Origin: Adenanthera pavonina
Lineage: Eukaryota > Streptophyta > Magnoliopsida > Fabales > Fabaceae
Assembly: GCA_026686845.1 (NCBI GenBank)
Contig: JAIVEN010000015.1
Location: forward strand, 9,095,501 to 9,159,500
Direction of reading: 5' to 3'
DNA: 64,000 nt
Shown here: positions 39,344 through 52,068 of the stretch, one piece after another
Numbering within the stretch: position 1 is the first letter of the stretch
Layout: the number at the start of each line of letters is the position of its first letter
Notes under the pieces: generated by a model
What the model saw: the letters and a program-made list of their open reading frames with translations, nothing else
Told to the model about the DNA's origin: nothing
Database searches by the model: none
Position numbers and translations under genes: made by a program

Positions 39344-42300
39344 TTTATCTTAAATATTAAGCAAATTCAAATTTTGAAATTAAAATAATAAATTTATTTT
39401 AAAATAAAATTTATTTTTTCAATTTTACTACTTAATTTTATAATTTTTATCATTTTTATTTTTATAATTAATTTTTTTCACTAGTTCTTAATTGTAATTA
39501 CCCCTATATCATTGAGATTTCTAAGAAGCATTTGATAAAAAAAAATATGAATATATTTAACTAAACATTGGTAAAACATAATAAATATTATGTATTTTAT
39601 TTTCTACGTTAGATAATCAAAATCCATTTCTTTTTCTATAGTCTATACCAAACTTGCTCTATTTATTTAAAAAATATCACTATATCAGCTTCTCCTTCCT
39701 TCATTTTCTTTCGTACGAATTGTTGAGACTGAATAAATTAAAGCCGTAGTGTGCGCATAATGTAGATGGTTGCAAAATAATTTTGGCGTAATGTTATATG
39801 AATAAATTTATATATCATGTTTCATTTTAATTAAAAAAATTACAAATGTCCAAACTTCTTCTGTAAACAAGCATGGGTTTAATAAGCACATGGATGAGTA
39901 TATCGAGTTTCCTACTTGCTTAAAGTATAAATCTAAACACTGAAAAATATTTTTCTCAATATGAGAATTAGACTACCCAAATTACGTCTTGCACGTTTCA
40001 AAGAGCAATGGTTGACCTGAATTTGGAAAATTCAAACTTATCCTTTCTTTTAATATGCATATTCTTTAAATAAATTTCCAAGCCTCAATTATAGCAATAG
40101 TAGTATTTAAATCTTTCTTCTAATATTGAAATTGCTTTGGTGTGTTGCCAACAACATTGATTTGGTATATCATACTGAAAGTACACTCTTGGTACAGTCA
40201 CTACAATAATACACAAAACTTATGATTGAAAATTTATGATGGAATTAAAAATAATTACGGTAAGAAATGGTTTTATGACAAATTGATATGTCGCAAATTA
40301 GAGTATCACAAATTTTTTGTGATAAATTTGTGAAATTTCTATCACACCAACAAATTCCATTTGGATTAGTTTTTACTTAAACATCTTAGCTTTAATGGAA
40401 ATAGTTGTTGATTGGAGAGAATATATGAATTGTTAGGGATAAAAAATGTTAAGACATGAGATTGAAGAAATTGAAGAAAATATGGTTAGAATTAAGGGAG
40501 CACAAAGTTGAAGGAAGTAAAAGGAAAAGGGGCAATTGATGATTAATTAGGTTTAACTGAGGCATGCTCTTTAAAAGTGATGTTTAAGGATAAGAAGTAG
40601 TAGGGGTAACAACATGTAAAGTAATGGAAGGTGTCATTTAAGGGAATGATGACGTTAGTCTTTTGCTCAAAAGTGTGAGAATGATAGGATGCTTTTTATG
40701 TCAGAGATTTGGGTCATTGAATACTGAATAGTGGCTGAGAGCAACTCGCCGCCCCCCACCACACCAAAAGAAAAAAAAGGCCACAATTTTGATATTTTTA
40801 TTTATACATATAAACTATAAATTAAGTCAAATACATTTAAAAAATAATCAAATCACTACCTAAGACCAACTTAGGTGGTGAAAATGAAATAAATTTTATT
40901 TGAAATCGAAATATGCACTCTATTATTTTTTTGTATGACAAAAGATCATGAGCTACAAGTACTCTTATTTTGATTAAAATATCTTTATATTTACAATTTA
41001 TATAATATAACAAATATTAAAGACATATCTAATTAGTGTGGAGTAGCCACTTTTAAATATTTTTAAATTTAGAATAATTGAATTTATGAATTTTGACATA
41101 AAATAACTAATGAGTTATACTTTTAACACAAATGCTGTCTTTGAAGGTATTTGATGAGCTTTTGATTTTAAGAAATATCTGTGCACATTTTCATAATAAG
41201 TCCAAATCCGAGAAGCAATAGAAGTTAAATATCTCTCAAGAGAAAGAGAGAAAGAAGGAATAGTTTACCTTATAATTATGTGAATATGTTAAGAAAAGGA
41301 TTTAAATGTAATTTTCTGGTTTTTCTCTATGAAAGTTTTAATTTGACCCGGCTAGTTTGGAAGTCGATGATGTTTTTTTTTTAAGTCGGAAATAGATGAC
41401 ATTGTTACCCTGTTTATTTGCAGGCCTCATGCATTACTATATAGAGTTCGAAGTAAATTACACTCTATTCATAGCCAAGAAATAATACTTCTTTTATAAA
41501 TTTTAATACGTACAAATAAATAATCTAATTTTTTCTCACATATTCAATTAAAATTAATATGAATCTCATCTAAAATATTTCAGTAGGAGAGTGCATATTA
41601 ATGCTTTTAGGGTAAGTAAATAACCTCAGTATTTTGGCAAAAAGAATTCAATATTGATCAAGTTCGGAGATAACTTTTTAGTTGAAAGATGGGATGAAAA
41701 GTGAAAATTAAATCATTTAAAAAAAAAAACAAGGAACATGTCTTTGGTAAAAGTTTTGTAAATTTCACCTCTAAAGTACTCTTTAATGATGTTGTGCTAT
41801 CAACTCTAGTAAAAAAAAAAAAAACTGTTCCTTTTATCAGTTTTGTTTAATCCTTCACATGATGAGTCATACTTTTACCAAGTCCATATTATTACTTTAG
41901 GTTAGTTTATTGTGCTTGCTTTAGCACGACTTCAGAATTTCTCCAAGACCACATGGTCACATGGGTTCTTCCAAAGAATCAATATATATATATATATATA
42001 CATATATTTATATTTAAATATGATAATTAAAAACTCTGGTGCCATGTGCAGGTGGCTACTGGCTATTTCAGTTGCTTGCTTCTAGCGAATATTATATATG
42101 TAAACTTTCAGTTTATTTTCTCCCAAAGTCATATCCTCATTCATCCCTCAAATTCTAAGCAAGCTGGCATGTATCGAATTCGTCGGAGGCAAATGGATAC
42201 CAATGTATGGTCTGTGTTCAAAACTTTCAAAATCTTCCAAATTTTTTTTAATAACCTTAAATTGTTTTTATTCAGGGAATTTTGAAAGGATCGAGAAAAT

Positions 42301-43186
42301 AGGTTTTCTCAGATTAAAAAAAGGAAAATTATCAGTGACAATTGATTTGATTAGAATAGACTTTAATTATATTTCTTAAAAAGGCCTCAAATTTGACATG
42401 GTTGAAAAAATTATATTGAAAAATTTATTTCTTGTTAAGAATTTAACAATATTTAATTAACAGTACCAGATATCCAATAATGATTTTAAAAAAAATATTA
42501 TTGAATCATCTCATCCCTTCTCCTTCCTTTCCTGTTTTAACTCTCAAACATACTATGTCACCATCGAAGTTTATAATCCACGTATTTTAGACTCTTTCCT
42601 GGAGATGAAATTTTTACTTGGAGAGAATTTGATACTATGTACTTTTAACGTCCCGTAAACTCTGAAAATTAATTAATTCGTATAGGAAGGATGTTTAATT
42701 GTATATTTATTCAAGATATAAAAAAGAGTGATGAGGATTTTTGAAAAGTGAGATAAAATGTTTAATTGTTCTCTCATTCTGATGAAAAATTCATAAAAAA
42801 CTCAATAAAACTTTTCATTTTCCTCACTCCCCATTGGCTCTAACGCACCCATAAAAGCTAGCTATTGAAAGCATGTTCTTTTTTTTTTCTTCTTATTTTT
42901 ATATCTTCCTAAGAAAAATCAGTACTATACTAAGAGTTTCATTTGACACATGACATATGAACACATTGTATCGGAAACCAAAGGATGAGCATAGCACCTA
43001 AATTCCTATAGTCTTCAAGTGCGGTGTATTAAAGGAATGAATTTATTTCACCAACAAAAAAAGAATGAATTCATTATAAATATAATAAAAATATAAAATA
43101 GCATAAATATTTTAATTTTATAACTATATTTGGGCACCGTAAGATTTTAGGCAAAATGGAGTATCCAAATCCTTAATTTGAACCAA

Positions 43187-43208
43187 CCCCCCCCCCCCCC
43201 AAAAAAAA
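43187..43208. repeat. Homopolymer tract C14 followed by A8
   Basis: Fourteen C then eight A, unusual in this AT-rich context. A comparable G12 run lies at 45687-45698. Either could be an assembly or sequencing artefact in length. Confidence 0.85.
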
Positions 43209-43541
43209 GCAGAGAGTTTAAGAAGATTAATTGAAACTGAAAATCCTTTAATAATAAAGAGGTTTCAGGGAACCGTTACATTCACTTCTTTTTTTTTTCA
43301 TTTTTGGATATAATTACTGTTATCTTTCATGCATTCTCTTCCCATTTAATTATTATCCTCCCTCCATTCGAACATATAAATATATATACACCTGGAGGGG
43401 GTTACGTTGATTAAATATCATTTCTATATCAACTTACCAAAATATAGTGATGTTAAGGAACTTGCATGACATGTACGAATATGACAGTAGGAAACGAAAG
43501 CTAATAATTACCAAACACGGCTTTTAATCATGTATGACTAA

Positions 43542-44130
43542 GAGTGTGTTTGGATTAGATTATGAATAAGTGATTATGAGGATAAGTGATTATATTAAAA
43601 GTAATTTGTATTTGGATATTTTTACCTCATAAGTGATTTTGAGAAAAGAAATGTGTTTGGATATTAGGATTTAAGTGATTATTGGGTGGATAATGAGAAG
43701 GAAAAATGAAATAAGTGATTATGGGAGGATAAGTGATTATCATAAATTGAAATTTTCAGCTTCTTCCATAAGCACTTATTTGAGGTATAAGTGCTTATTG
43801 AAAAGCTGTTTTCATTTGACAACTCCACCACATAAGCAATTATGGATCCCCATAAGTGCTAAAAAAAACTTATCCAAACAGGCTATTATGCCTCAAATAA
43901 GTACTTATGGAAGAAGCTGATTTTTTCAGCTTATGATAATCACTTATTTCATTTTTCCTTCTCATTATCCACCCAATAATCACTTAAACCCCAATATTCA
44001 AATACATTTCTTTTCTCAAAATCACTTATAAAGTAAAAATATCCAAACACAAATCATTTTTAACATAATCACTTATCAATAATTATTTATTCCCATAATT
44101 ACTTATACATAATCTAATCCAACTATATCC
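43542..44130. mobile_element. Fold-back Tourist-like (PIF/Harbinger) MITE, 589 bp
   Basis: Almost the whole element is a long inverted repeat. The left arm (about 43542-43800) and right arm (about 43870-44130) are reverse complements with scattered differences, leaving a loop of under 100 bases. The left terminus reads GAGTGTGTTTGGATTAG and the right, read inward, GGATATAGTTGGATTAG. A TAA trinucleotide flanks both sides (43539-43541 and 44131-44133), the target size of PIF/Harbinger elements. It carries many AAGTGATTAT motifs in the left arm and ATAATCACTT in the right. No transposase is encoded. Confidence 0.85.
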
Positions 44131-44133
44131 TAA

Positions 44134-44536
44134 TTGGCTCAATTGATGGGTACATACATGCAGGAGAGAGGACGTACGTTACGAAGCAAAAGGACAGGCG
44201 GAGCACCATAGAGAAGACAGGCGCCTAACATGGGCGGAGGGATATGCTAAAAGAAGTAGGGAGCAGCAAAATTAACATGGGAATTGGGAAGAGACACCAA
44301 AGATATATCCATTACATATGGAGAGTACGATTCCTCCTCTGTTAATTTGTTGTCTTCAAGAAAGCACTGACTCAGGCTTCCTTCGCTAGCTGGATACATA
44401 CATATAACATTCCATAAGGATGGCAGGTAATTAATCTCTAAAATTTATTGTAATTTGTAACCTGCTCAACTTTTACATGGCAAGACTTTTTTTACTTTCT
44501 TTTTTGGTTGGATAACATAACATGTCAAGACTTTAA
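44134..44536 (+). other. Stretch between two Tourist-like elements with a possible 5' exon
   Basis: Positions 44160-44430 are less AT-rich than the surroundings. On the plus strand ATGGCAGGTAATTAATC at 44420-44436 reads as Met-Ala followed by a consensus GT donor. This could be a short first coding exon whose gene was disrupted, or chance. No downstream exon could be linked to it. Confidence 0.2.
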
Positions 44537-45303
44537 GGTCTCATTTAGTATATAGAATAATTTTTTATGGAATAAGAATAGGATTGGGGATAGGAATAAG
44601 TTTTAAATATATGTTTGATATGATAAGAAAAAATAATGGAAATAACAAAAAAATGAAAGAAAAAAATACAAAATGATTGAAATGTCCCTACATAAAAAAA
44701 ACTCCCTCCCGCCTTCCTTCTTCTTCCATCACTGATACAACCACCACCATCTACCACCACAGACAAGTCAATCTCAAAGAAAAAGAAAAATCAATATCAT
44801 CATCTTCCTCCTCTAACATCAAATGGACTTTAGGGAGAGGAAGAAGTTTTTAAATCTGTCAACACAGATCGAGCCATGGAGGGTGAGAAGTTCACAATTG
44901 GTGGCTATTGCCGGAGATGATGCCTTGTTTTTAAATTAATAAAACCATGGTAGGCCGGCAACTCAACGACCACAAGAAACTGTATCGCCATCGATCTCCC
45001 TCCTCTCCATCGCACCACCGCCATTGTGAAAATCTGTGAGAGGGGAAGGTTGCCGTTGCGAAGATCTTGGGAGAGGAAGTCGTCGATGGGAGAAGAAGGT
45101 CGCCGTTTGGAAATTAGGGGTAATTTTTTGCCATAAAATTTTTATTTCCATGATTTTCATTCCACCCCTGGTGGGTTTTGTTATTCCCACATACATGGGT
45201 GTTAGTGATTATAGGAAATAAAGAAAGTCTTGTACCAAACATGCTTCTTTCAAGAATCTCTTATCCATTCCTTCATTGCCATTACCTCTTACTAAAAGGG
45301 GCC
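44537..45303. mobile_element. Tourist-like (PIF/Harbinger) element with GC-rich interior
   Basis: The left terminus GGTCTCATTTAGTA and the right terminus read inward, GGCCCCTTTTAGTA, form a short imperfect inverted repeat. TAA flanks both sides (44534-44536 and 45304-45306). The element is 767 bp. The interior at about 44940-45110 is GC-rich and open on the minus strand for 77 codons (44963-45196), unlike the AT-rich ends. I recognise no protein in it, and no transposase domain is visible. Confidence 0.7.
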
Positions 45304-45306
45304 TAA

Positions 45307-47039
45307 TGTGTCATGGACAATTAATGCCTTTTCCCCATTTGAGAAAAATCACATTTTTTTATATACATTCATGAATTTTAATATATTAATTATCAATATT
45401 TAAATAATAAAAAGTTTAAATAGTTATACTATTTACTAATTATGAATGGTAGATCACTTGTCTTACAAACACTTTTATTTGGATTATATGCAAAACAAGA
45501 TCCTGTTTACTTGAAAAATAAAGCCGAAGGAACCCAATACTCGTAATTCATGGGCCTTCCATTTAACAACTATTTGATCTGATTTTACAAGATGTAATTA
45601 TTAATTATACATGCATGAACATTAATAATTCAACAAGATGGAACTAAAGCTTGAATTACTTATTTGTGACCTTTTTTCTTTTTGGAGGGGGGGGGGGGCG
45701 CGGGGAGAGGCGGTTCTTGGTTCTTTTCTAATAAGTATCTAGATTTTGAGTACTATGATTTTTTATTTATATGCCTTATTTATGATCGTCCCTAAGTATT
45801 AGACAAAGATCATATATATGATATTTATATATATATATATATTAGATCTTTCGAATACTTAAATTTGTTTTCCTAAAAGATCTCTTAAAGTAAAGGTTAG
45901 AAGATTATAGAACCGTCATAAGTTAAAAAGTAAAACAGACACTGACTTTGACTGAAAGCTAAAATAGCGTGGTTTCATTGGGCGTCCGGCAGGGTTGCAT
46001 TATTCTAATAACTAGTAGCTTCTCAGTCTATATTAACTTTATCTATACGACAAGTTGCTCTTGTCGTCTGGGGGAAAAAATCTAGTGCACACAGGACATG
46101 CATACAAGGAATCGGCTGAATTTTTCAAGGCCACTGTTTAGCAATATTTGATATAGATCAGGTGATCATGAGTCCCTTCTCTTAGACTAAATTTTGTCCT
46201 TTAAAAATATTCAAACCTAAAAGTCGATCATTTTTTAGTGTAAATCATACATACTTATTACAAGATTTAAGGGTATTCTCTATTTGGGAGAAGTAATAAA
46301 TCTAAGTTGTTTTTGTGATACTGACAGGAACTTAATTTCCAAAAGTCCTAGTGATGATGACTTTTCTTTTGATTATTTAGAGAGATATTTATTTTTCAAA
46401 TTATTTAGCGTCGTTATCAGATTCAGATTACAGTCATTACATGGAATTTTCTCTAAATTTTTCGTATTATATATTTTGGTGAGAACAATGAGCTAGCTTG
46501 GGCCAAATATATATTTTGATTTTGTTGAAATTATATATTCGCTTCATTTTAAAACATTTTTATTCGTTTCGTTAAAATCAAACATTACACGACATTTTTT
46601 TGGCTAAACAGTACACTACACTTTTATTCAATATTTTTATGTCAGTGCGATCAGGCGGATATGGATAGTACAAGTTTTACCTCCTGACATACTAAATCCG
46701 AAGAGTTTGCTAGGCATTAGACGATTTCCTTTATAATTAAAAATGACTTTTTATTTTTTAGTTTGCCTAATCGAGTGTATATTGTAGGAAAAATATTAAA
46801 AAAATATCTCAACCATATTGGTGCCCACAAGCTCAATAACCATGAATAATTTAGTCTGCCAACCCTCTTATACATTAACAGTGCACATGTAAAGCAATAG
46901 AGACAGGGAGATCTAAGTAGTGAGAGAAAATAAACAAAAGTAAATATATAGGAAAGCTGATTTAATAAAGAGAATAAAAAAAATAAAATCAACCAACATG
47001 ACTTCTTCTTTGATGGAATAGATAGGAAAATGGTAAGAG
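45307..47039. other. AT-rich intergenic DNA downstream of the cysteine-rich-protein gene
   Basis: Contains a run of 12 G at 45687-45698, an AT repeat near 45827-45842 and no supported gene. ORFs overlapping 46717-47172 on the minus strand are mostly frame shadows of the neighbouring gene's last exon. The 3' UTR of that gene should lie just left of 47040. Confidence 0.5.
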
Positions 47040-49645
47040 TTAAAGAGGGAGGTGGTGGTGATGGAGGGGAGAAGCGTAGGGAGAATAGGCGGAGGAGGCC
47101 ACGAAGGACGGTTGATCGAGATGGTGGGCCCTTGGGCTGACTGGGCTTCTGGATGCATGAGACGCCATGCATCTGTGATGACTACTATACCCTTTGTCTC
47201 CGTTTCTTCTTGGGCCTTTCTCGGCCCACTTGAGCTCTACCTGCCTCAGTGTGCTCGGGTACCTCCATCCCCCGCACAATACCTTCCCCGCTTTCTCTAT
47301 GTACCTTCATTCCCAACCGACCAATACACATTAATTAATTATTATATACCACTTCAGCAGATTCGTATAAATAGGGGTTTGTGTTCCATTTTTCAGTTTT
47401 ATTCGGTCTAAAAAATGAATAAACTAAAAACCAAAATAATGATGAAAAGAAAACTGAATTGAACTGTAATGCTTGATAAAACTGAATCAAAATAATTTGG
47501 TTTAGTTTGATTTTTACAATTCGGTTTAGAATTTTGGTTGAAGCAAAATGATCTCTAATGGATTTCAAAACATAAAAAAAAAAAAAAACTAAATGCACAC
47601 CTCTATGGGAGAGGGCAAAGATTCGATTTTATTTTTTTGTGATAGGAGAAGACAAAAGAAAGTAACAATGGCTCATTGATGAATGATATGATGGCTTAGG
47701 TCTTAGGTTTTCTTTAATAGTATCGTGCTTTAAATTTTGGGTCAATTGAAAGTTAAGATAGTGGATTATATGATGTTATATATTATGTTAAATTATTTGT
47801 TAAATTAAAAAGTCTTAACACTAAAAAAATAAAAATAGGTAATGTTAACAAAATTAAAAAAAGTTTGGTTCGATTCAGTCTATTTAAGTTTATCAAAATT
47901 AAGACCGAATCAAATCAATATAACCAAAATAAAAAAAAAATTAACCGAACCAAATAGATGGAATTCAATTTGATTCAGTTTGGTATTAGGTTTTGATTTA
48001 GTTTTGCACGCCCTACATATAAATATTTTATATTCAATTTTTTATAATAAAAGAAAAGGTATATAAAATCTAAACCAAACAACAAAGAAAAATAACATAA
48101 TACAATTTGGTCTAAAGCAAGAGTCCAAATGCCGTCCTTTATTGGATTATACATAGTTAATTCACTCACCTTATGGTGGAATGAGTTAAGCTGAGGTGTT
48201 TATGCTAATTTTTTTAGTCTCTATTCAAAATTTAACTAATATCCTGCTTTGTATGTAAGAAATCAACAATCATCCATAAAAAATATGAAAAAATGATAAT
48301 AAATTACGTCATCTCCAATGCAATTCAATTTTTTTTTATACACTGTGAGAGTTTGAACCCTTAATTTTTACCTAAATTTTATCCTACTCTTACTACCTAA
48401 ACTAGCCTCTTGGCAATGCAACTCAAATTTTATTTCAACACAAATAATTCACTCTAATTCAAACATGTTTGAATTCCTATTTGCAAGACCCAAACCACGT
48501 TAGAGTCAAAGCAACCGTGAATTTGGTTGTTTGGTTTCCCCATACCCTTCTTTGAGGCAAAACAAATATGCCTCTAAACCCACATTTCAATCAAAACAAC
48601 CATAATCTTGCTTCTCCGCAATACGTTTGAACCAAATCCACGTTTTGTACATTCATTTCCAAACATAAATAACTTTACAGACTTTTGAGGGAGTATTTGA
48701 CATTTTAACCAACATATTGATCTCTTTTCCATAAGGAAAAAGTGACATCAACGTTTTATATGATCACAAATTAACCTGTTTAATTAATATCTATTAAAAA
48801 TGCATGCGTTATTAGATCCCCTCCAAAAAAAAAACAAAAGAATTTATAATTTATGGATCTGTTTGGTCTTTTCAAGGTTTAAATTACTGTTGATCATCTG
48901 GCAATCTGAAATTTTTGGTTACCTTTGGCTGAATCTCAACCCAAGACACTCAGTACACTTTCTTCCTTCTATCATCTCCCCCATGCCCATCTCCAAACAT
49001 TGCCTACAATAAACCCTTCCACAAACCTGCACACATACCGGACACAACAATCATGTATTAACTTAAATGTACTGAACCATATACCTAATCAACAAAAATA
49101 TTGTCTTATGTTCAAACCTATGCTATATATATAAAACATACCAGGCATCTAGTTCGAAAGATATAGATGTAGGTACTGCAAATGGTGCAAATCTTGGAGT
49201 GTGGAATCCCAGGTCGCCGGCGACGACCACCGCCTCTTCCTGACGCCGTGCTCATGTCGTCGTACCCCATGCTATATCCCGAGTGAACATCCACACTTGC
49301 CCTGGCACGAGGGCTTCGTCCTCCACTTGCATGCCCAAGATTACCGTAAGGACCCCTTAACGTGTCTACGTGGCCGTCGACGCGGTGTTGGTGGTTGCCG
49401 GACAACGCGTGCAGGCCGGTGCTAAATTCAAGACTGGGTATTTTGACGAGAGTAGGAGAACGGTGAACTGGTTCGGGAATGGGTTCAGGGGAAATGGGTG
49501 GCCTGATTTTCATTTCGGAAGCATTTAACTTGGCTAAGTCTTGAAAGGTGAGGTTGACGGACTCATCTGGGATACCTTGGTACAGTTCTTCAAGTTCCAT
49601 TTTTGGCTTCGCTTGAGCTGTCTTCTTCATCATGGGATCCCCCAT
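47040..49645 (-). CDS. Plant protein with C-terminal FYVE/RING-like cysteine-rich domain, complete, three exons
   Basis: Exons 49645-49142, 49026-48923 and 47304-47040 join in frame to 290 aa. Residues 1-150 look disordered, with a Pro-rich stretch (PPISPEPIPEPVH) and a Gly/Arg patch (GRGGGRRRRPG) before the domain. The domain has eight cysteines in pairs: C153/C156, C167/C170, C175/C178 and C192/C195. Its core, RTRCLVCGRVYCRQC, resembles the second half of FYVE or RING fingers, and I infer it binds two zinc ions. After it come WRYPSTLRQVELKWAEKGPRR, familiar from plant homologues of unknown function, and a His-rich end. From memory, some genomes label such proteins extra-large G-protein-like, but no GTPase motif is seen here. 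Start: first Met of the open frame. The last intron's acceptor (GAATGAAG) is pyrimidine-poor and is the weakest call. Confidence 0.82.
47372..48015. mobile_element. hAT-type non-autonomous element in intron 2 of the cysteine-rich-protein gene
   Basis: The left end begins TAGGGGTTTGTG, and the right end read inward begins TAGGGCGTGC. Flanking octamers CGTATAAA (47364-47371) and CATATAAA (48016-48023) match at seven of eight positions, as expected for an aged hAT target duplication. The 644-bp body is AT-rich with repeated AACCAAA/GATTCAGTTTGG-type subterminal motifs and no transposase. A second terminus-like motif (read inward, TAGAGGTGTGC) occurs at about 47605, so a smaller element sharing the left end is an alternative reading. 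Confidence 0.75.
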
Positions 49646-52068
49646 TAGAGTTTTGATCAGGGAAGTGTTCGATCAAGATGAAGCTTTTAGATTGCTGTAA
49701 TGGATATGTGAGAGGCAATTGTGTTGTATTAAAGGAGAGACAAAAGGTAAATAAAGGCACAAGGTTAGGTTTCAACGGTACCATTGGATAAAAAGACGAC
49801 CATATAAAGCCACATTTTTTAGGCCGGCCACATAATACCAAACTATATTTAACAAATATATGGAAGAAATTTATTCGGGAAATACCAAGTAGTTTTCTCA
49901 ATTCATATAACGGGCTTGGCAAGTTCAAAATCAGATATACTACCCCTCCTTTTAGTTTTTTTAAAATATATTAATTGTTTTTCAAAAGTTATATTTGATT
50001 CTAACAAATCTAAATTAAATTGGATCCAATTATGTTGATATATAACTTTCTCATTAACAATTTTCCCCATATACAATATTTGAAATCTAAAACCTTACTT
50101 AAGAGAAACATGAGTCAAACTACTTGAACTAACTATTGTTTGGGTGAATTATACTTTTTAAGTTGGTACAATGTCAACTAAGTGTATGTTAATTCATTGC
50201 GTAATCAAGCGTTGCCAATTAATAAAAATGGAAAAGCTTTCAAACCAGGAAAAGAAAAAAGGGAAAAGCTTTTGAAGAAGTGAATAATATTAAGCGGGTT
50301 AATTCAAATGAATTAACGTAATGTGACCATATATATGTTCATTACACACAATATGACCTTAATTATATTTTGAAGGAAAATGAGGAACAGACAGATATTT
50401 TCGTGGAAGGCATTGGATAGATATTACTTACTATTCAATTAACACTGACTGAACACGGTTTGGACTTTTGGACGGGTTCGGCCAATAAATTGACATCTCT
50501 TGCCGGATCATTTTTATACCAACTTTTGCTCAATCACTTGTTAATTATTATCAGTAATTCATCATTATTATTTTTATATTCTATCCCATCGAGGGTGCAA
50601 TGGCAGGAGGGAAGAATAAAACTTAATAAAGTGATACAAAAATAACAGGTTAATCACGCAATTTAAAAAATTCTTATTTTTGAAAGCTTAATAAAATGAT
50701 GAACGATAAATAAATAAAGTTTGAGTGAATTTATATTATAACATTTTAAGTTTTTTTAACCATTACACAGTAGATGATGGGACACGCCAAATTGTGGCAA
50801 GTGGACGCTCATGCTCTCTCGAGTAGCTCCATTTAGCTAAACCTTCATATGTCGCGTCTTGTTGAGGTTTATTTGAAATTCGCATTGATATTTTTTTAAT
50901 ATCAACATATATAATAAAATTTTATATATATATATATATATTTTTAATGTATTACATAAAATTTGATCAATCATCTACACTATGACTAACTATAAATTTT
51001 ATATTGCTGGCAAAAATAAAATAAAATTTGTTATGTATTGACATATTAATTAATATATTGATTTTGATGATTTATAGTAAACCGTATCATTTAAAATTCA
51101 TGAATAATATGCAATTTGTGTTTTAGATTTCATGCAATGAATAGAAACATGTGCATTATATGATGTATAAATAAAATAAATAAACAATTAAAAAGGTAAT
51201 TAAATATTTACAAAAGTTTAAAGGAAGTATTCAAGTAAATCATATAAATTATGGCATGGACATTATTTTTTTCGTTGCATTCTGACCGCACAAACATTGT
51301 GTCTCTTTGTGTGTATGTAACTATGTGTATATGCCATGATTTTTATTTTTATTTTGGTAAAATACATAGCATGAATTGTTTTTTGGATAAACATATAGTA
51401 AGAAAATTTGATTACAGAATTTAGGGTTGCAGGATGCCTAGGCCCAGAAATAAAGCCCGTTAGAAAGTAAATTTCAAATCAACCCAAATAATTACAAATC
51501 GGTTAGGAGGAAGGTGCACTCCAACCTTTTCTGATTCGTCTTTCACGGCCTTGGACTCTTGTTCACCATTTGATTCGAGAGACTTGAAGAAGAAAGAGGG
51601 GGGAGGAAAAATTTTCAATTCCATTTTCTTCGCTAATCAAATAAGAAAATGAAGTACTTTTTTCCTGATCTTTAGACAAAAGAAAAAGGAGAGGATAGAA
51701 GAGAAAATGCTTTTCTCCTTTTGATTAATTTGAACAAAATATAAGATGGAAAATTTTTCTTGCCCTCCCTCCAAATCTCTGAAAACAAATAGAGGGAGCA
51801 GAATCAAACTCACTAGCATTGTGCACTCAGACACCGAGTGGCTTTATGTGGCATCTTGCGCCTTCACAGGCAACTATGTAATGTATCTTTGCGTATCACT
51901 ATAGTAACATTGCGAGGGCAATATCAAGCCAGCTAGCAGGGGTTTGTCACTCGAAGGTAACTTGCTCTAATTTCATTTTTTATAGTGATTGAGTTTTTTT
52001 ACCCTTTATCAGTATGTTCTTCTGCTTCCTCACTTTCACTTAATCAATTTTGATTACTAACTATCAAC
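49646..52068. other. 5' flank of the cysteine-rich-protein gene and intergenic DNA
   Basis: The first 150 bases probably hold the 5' UTR and promoter, but I could not fix a TATA box. The remainder is AT-rich with an AT repeat at about 50922-50940 and a slightly GC-richer patch at 51500-51960 that contains no recognisable ORF. Confidence 0.5.

Larger units (their letters stand above)
38670..43541. other. 5' flank of the bZIP gene and AT-rich intergenic DNA
   Basis: About 120 bases upstream of the bZIP start are GC-moderate and likely 5' UTR. The rest is AT-rich with dinucleotide runs at 39323-39343 and 41982-42000, a stretch of 14 C at 43187-43200 followed by A8, and no ORF resembling a known protein. 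I see no element with defined ends in this stretch. Confidence 0.55.

Noticed and set aside
42046..42285. Plus-strand ORF of 79 codons after an AT repeat
   Set aside because: No family resemblance, biased to Phe/Ile/Ser as expected from AT-rich DNA, and no neighbouring exons.
46717..47172. Minus-strand ORF of 151 codons
   Set aside because: It is largely a frame shadow of the last exon of the cysteine-rich-protein gene, extended by AT-rich 3' flank.
49590..49928. Minus-strand ORF of 112 codons upstream of the cysteine-rich-protein gene
   Set aside because: It overlaps the start of that gene in another frame and has a composition like 5' flanking DNA.
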